Source: Elusimicrobiota bacterium (lineage in GTDB: Bacteria > Elusimicrobiota > Elusimicrobia > UBA1565 > UBA9628). From it: a stretch of DNA of 14,477 nt. The stretch lies in contig JAGWJU010000013.1 of NCBI GenBank assembly GCA_028865585.1, positions 1 through 14,477 on the forward strand. The letters are read 5' to 3'. The position numbers were made by a program, and so were the translations under genes. Numbering within the stretch: position 1 is the first letter of the stretch; each line of letters starts with the position of its first letter. Of the stretch, positions 13,380 to 14,477 are shown in pieces. The notes beneath the pieces are model-generated. The model saw only the letters and a list, made by a program, of their open reading frames with translations, ran no database searches and was not told where the DNA came from.

Positions 13380-14477
13380 AATCCTTGAGCATCCGGACTC
13401 AAGTCGCCCTCATGGCCGCGGGGCTGACCGCCTTGAGCGTCGCTTCCATCGCGCTGACCGTCATTCGCAACGAACGCATCGTCTTGACCAGCGAATCGCG
13501 CAACAGGAACGAGGCGCTGATTCAAGGCATCAATCGCATCGCGGCGGAATCTCTCGCGGGGAAAGATCCCCTTATGCTGGTCAGCGATCTGATGTTCTTG
13601 AAGAAAGAGCACCGGGAGCTTGGGTTCTGGGAGCTGACTTTGAACGGCCATCCTTATACGTCCGGACCTGAAATACCCGGCCTGACCTTTATTACGAGAA
13701 CCTTAACCTCCAGCGCTTTCCCGGTTTCGACGGGAGAGGCGGTCGTCAAAGAGCCCAGCCCATCCGCGGCCGCCCCCATTACCATCCGGTTGGGATTCAA
13801 GACTAAAATACTCCAGGAGGAAATCAACAAGCCGTTGGACGCCATGATTCGGAGAACCCTGGAAATCTCCGGTTTGCTCTTGATTTTCGGCGTAATCGCT
13901 GCTATCTATTTGTCCACGGTCCTGACGCGGCCGCTGGGCGCTCTGGCCGACGGGGCGCAGTCCGTGGGAGCCGGGCATCTCGACGTGCTGGTTCCCGTCG
14001 CTGGTTCGCGGGAAACCCGAACGTTGGCGGAGCGCTTTAACGAGATGACAAACCACCTCAGGGATTTTGTCGGCTGGCGCGACTATATTCTTCAATCTCT
14101 GACGCACGATATGAACACGCCCTTGGGAGGCTTGAAGGCTTATCTTGAGCTCATGGAGGACGGCAAGTTTCCCAGCGGCGAAGAGGGGCGCCGCTCCGTC
14201 ATGACTCTTCTGGCCGCGGTGGCGCGCATGCAGGAGCTTTTGGGCAATACGCTGACCTTCTTTAAAACGCAGAAAAACGGCCGGCAGGAAATCCGCCGCC
14301 AGGCCGTTAATTTCGCCGAGATGTCGCGCGAAATCCGCGCGCTTTTCGCGCCCATGGCCGCCATCAAGAAGATTACTGTTCAGGATGTCACAGCCGATCC
14401 GGCGCCTTCCGTTTTTACGGAGCGGGAGCTTTTGCGGCAGGCGCTCACGAACCTGGTCTCCAACGCCTTGAAATACA
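13376..14477 (+). CDS. Membrane sensor histidine kinase (3' end outside window)
   Basis: The visible 367 codons run off the right edge. A first transmembrane helix (about 8-30) and a second (about 164-184) enclose a periplasmic sensor region of about 130 residues with no motif I recognise. A HAMP-like segment follows (about 186-235, starting TRPLGALADGAQSV). The dimerisation/phospho-acceptor helix has H244 in LTHDMNTPLGGL; the HDxxT form keeps the residues linked to phosphatase activity. The N-box begins at NLVSNALKY with Asn363, right at the window end; the G boxes lie outside. It starts within the stop of the barrel/TPR gene (ATGA). The natural partner is the receiver at the head of the operon. 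Its sensor faces the periplasm, as the TPR tail of the preceding protein should, so it could monitor the barrel or its cargo. Confidence 0.92.
   Translation, partial: MKSLSIRTQVALMAAGLTALSVASIALTVIRNERIVLTSESRNRNEALIQGINRIAAESLAGKDPLMLVSDLMFLKKEHRELGFWELTLNGHPYTSGPEIPGLTFITRTLTSSAFPVSTGEAVVKEPSPSAAAPITIRLGFKTKILQEEINKPLDAMIRRTLEISGLLLIFGVIAAIYLSTVLTRPLGALADGAQSVGAGHLDVLVPVAGSRETRTLAERFNEMTNHLRDFVGWRDYILQSLTHDMNTPLGGLKAYLELMEDGKFPSGEEGRRSVMTLLAAVARMQELLGNTLTFFKTQKNGRQEIRRQAVNFAEMSREIRALFAPMAAIKKITVQDVTADPAPSVFTERELLRQALTNLVSNALKY

Noticed and set aside
1..14477. tRNA, rRNA, riboswitch, CRISPR array, insertion sequence
   Set aside because: I looked for tRNA-like cloverleaf ends, repeated spacered units, transposase motifs and terminal repeats and saw none. 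Almost all bases lie in assigned genes.

Overview
The window is GC-rich chromosomal DNA from a Gram-negative (diderm) bacterium. It contains an outer-membrane beta-barrel protein, a Sec-exported fibronectin-type surface protein, a three-subunit succinate:quinone oxidoreductase of the Bacteroidetes/epsilonproteobacterial type, and many two-component proteins. The mix of a PorV-like barrel with a TPR tail, a secreted FnIII protein with an FlgD/T9SS-like C-terminus, and a stand-alone GGQ protein is what I associate with Elusimicrobiota or a neighbouring FCB/PVC-type lineage. That placement is inference; no rRNA or tRNA is present to test it. I see no mobile element, CRISPR array or RNA gene.

Layout. 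(1) 1-1194, minus: a receiver domain fused to a metallo-beta-lactamase-fold domain, cut by the left edge. (2) 1247-1837, plus: rsmD, the 16S rRNA methyltransferase, divergent from (1). (3) 3468-1822, minus: a cardiolipin synthase-like phospholipase D enzyme followed by a SixA-like phosphohistidine phosphatase, whose 3' end overlaps that of rsmD. (4) 3534-7668, plus: sdhC-sdhA-sdhB with ATGA overlaps, then a small GGQ release-factor-like gene and a DUF2203 gene. (5) 8384-7671, minus: an OmpR-type regulator with a degenerate receiver. (6) 8385-8592: an AT-rich intergenic region (about 25% GC in the part counted) with a sigma70-like promoter and an inverted repeat. (7) 8593-14477, plus: four tightly packed genes, namely a canonical single-domain response regulator, a secreted FnIII protein with a Cys-containing C-terminal domain, a PorV/FadL-like barrel with TPRs, and a membrane histidine kinase cut by the right edge.

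How the genes may work together. sdhCAB encodes a complete membrane complex linking succinate/fumarate to the (mena)quinone pool. The last four genes abut or overlap, so they are almost certainly co-transcribed. They place an apparent kinase/regulator pair at the ends of an operon around an exported protein and an outer-membrane barrel. This resembles the cargo/PorV/PorX-PorY logic of type IX secretion and is the most interesting system in the window. Several enzymes carry substitutions at normally invariant positions: the MBL HxHxDH Asp, the RsmD motif IV Asp/Asn, and the OmpR-type phospho-acceptor and Lys.
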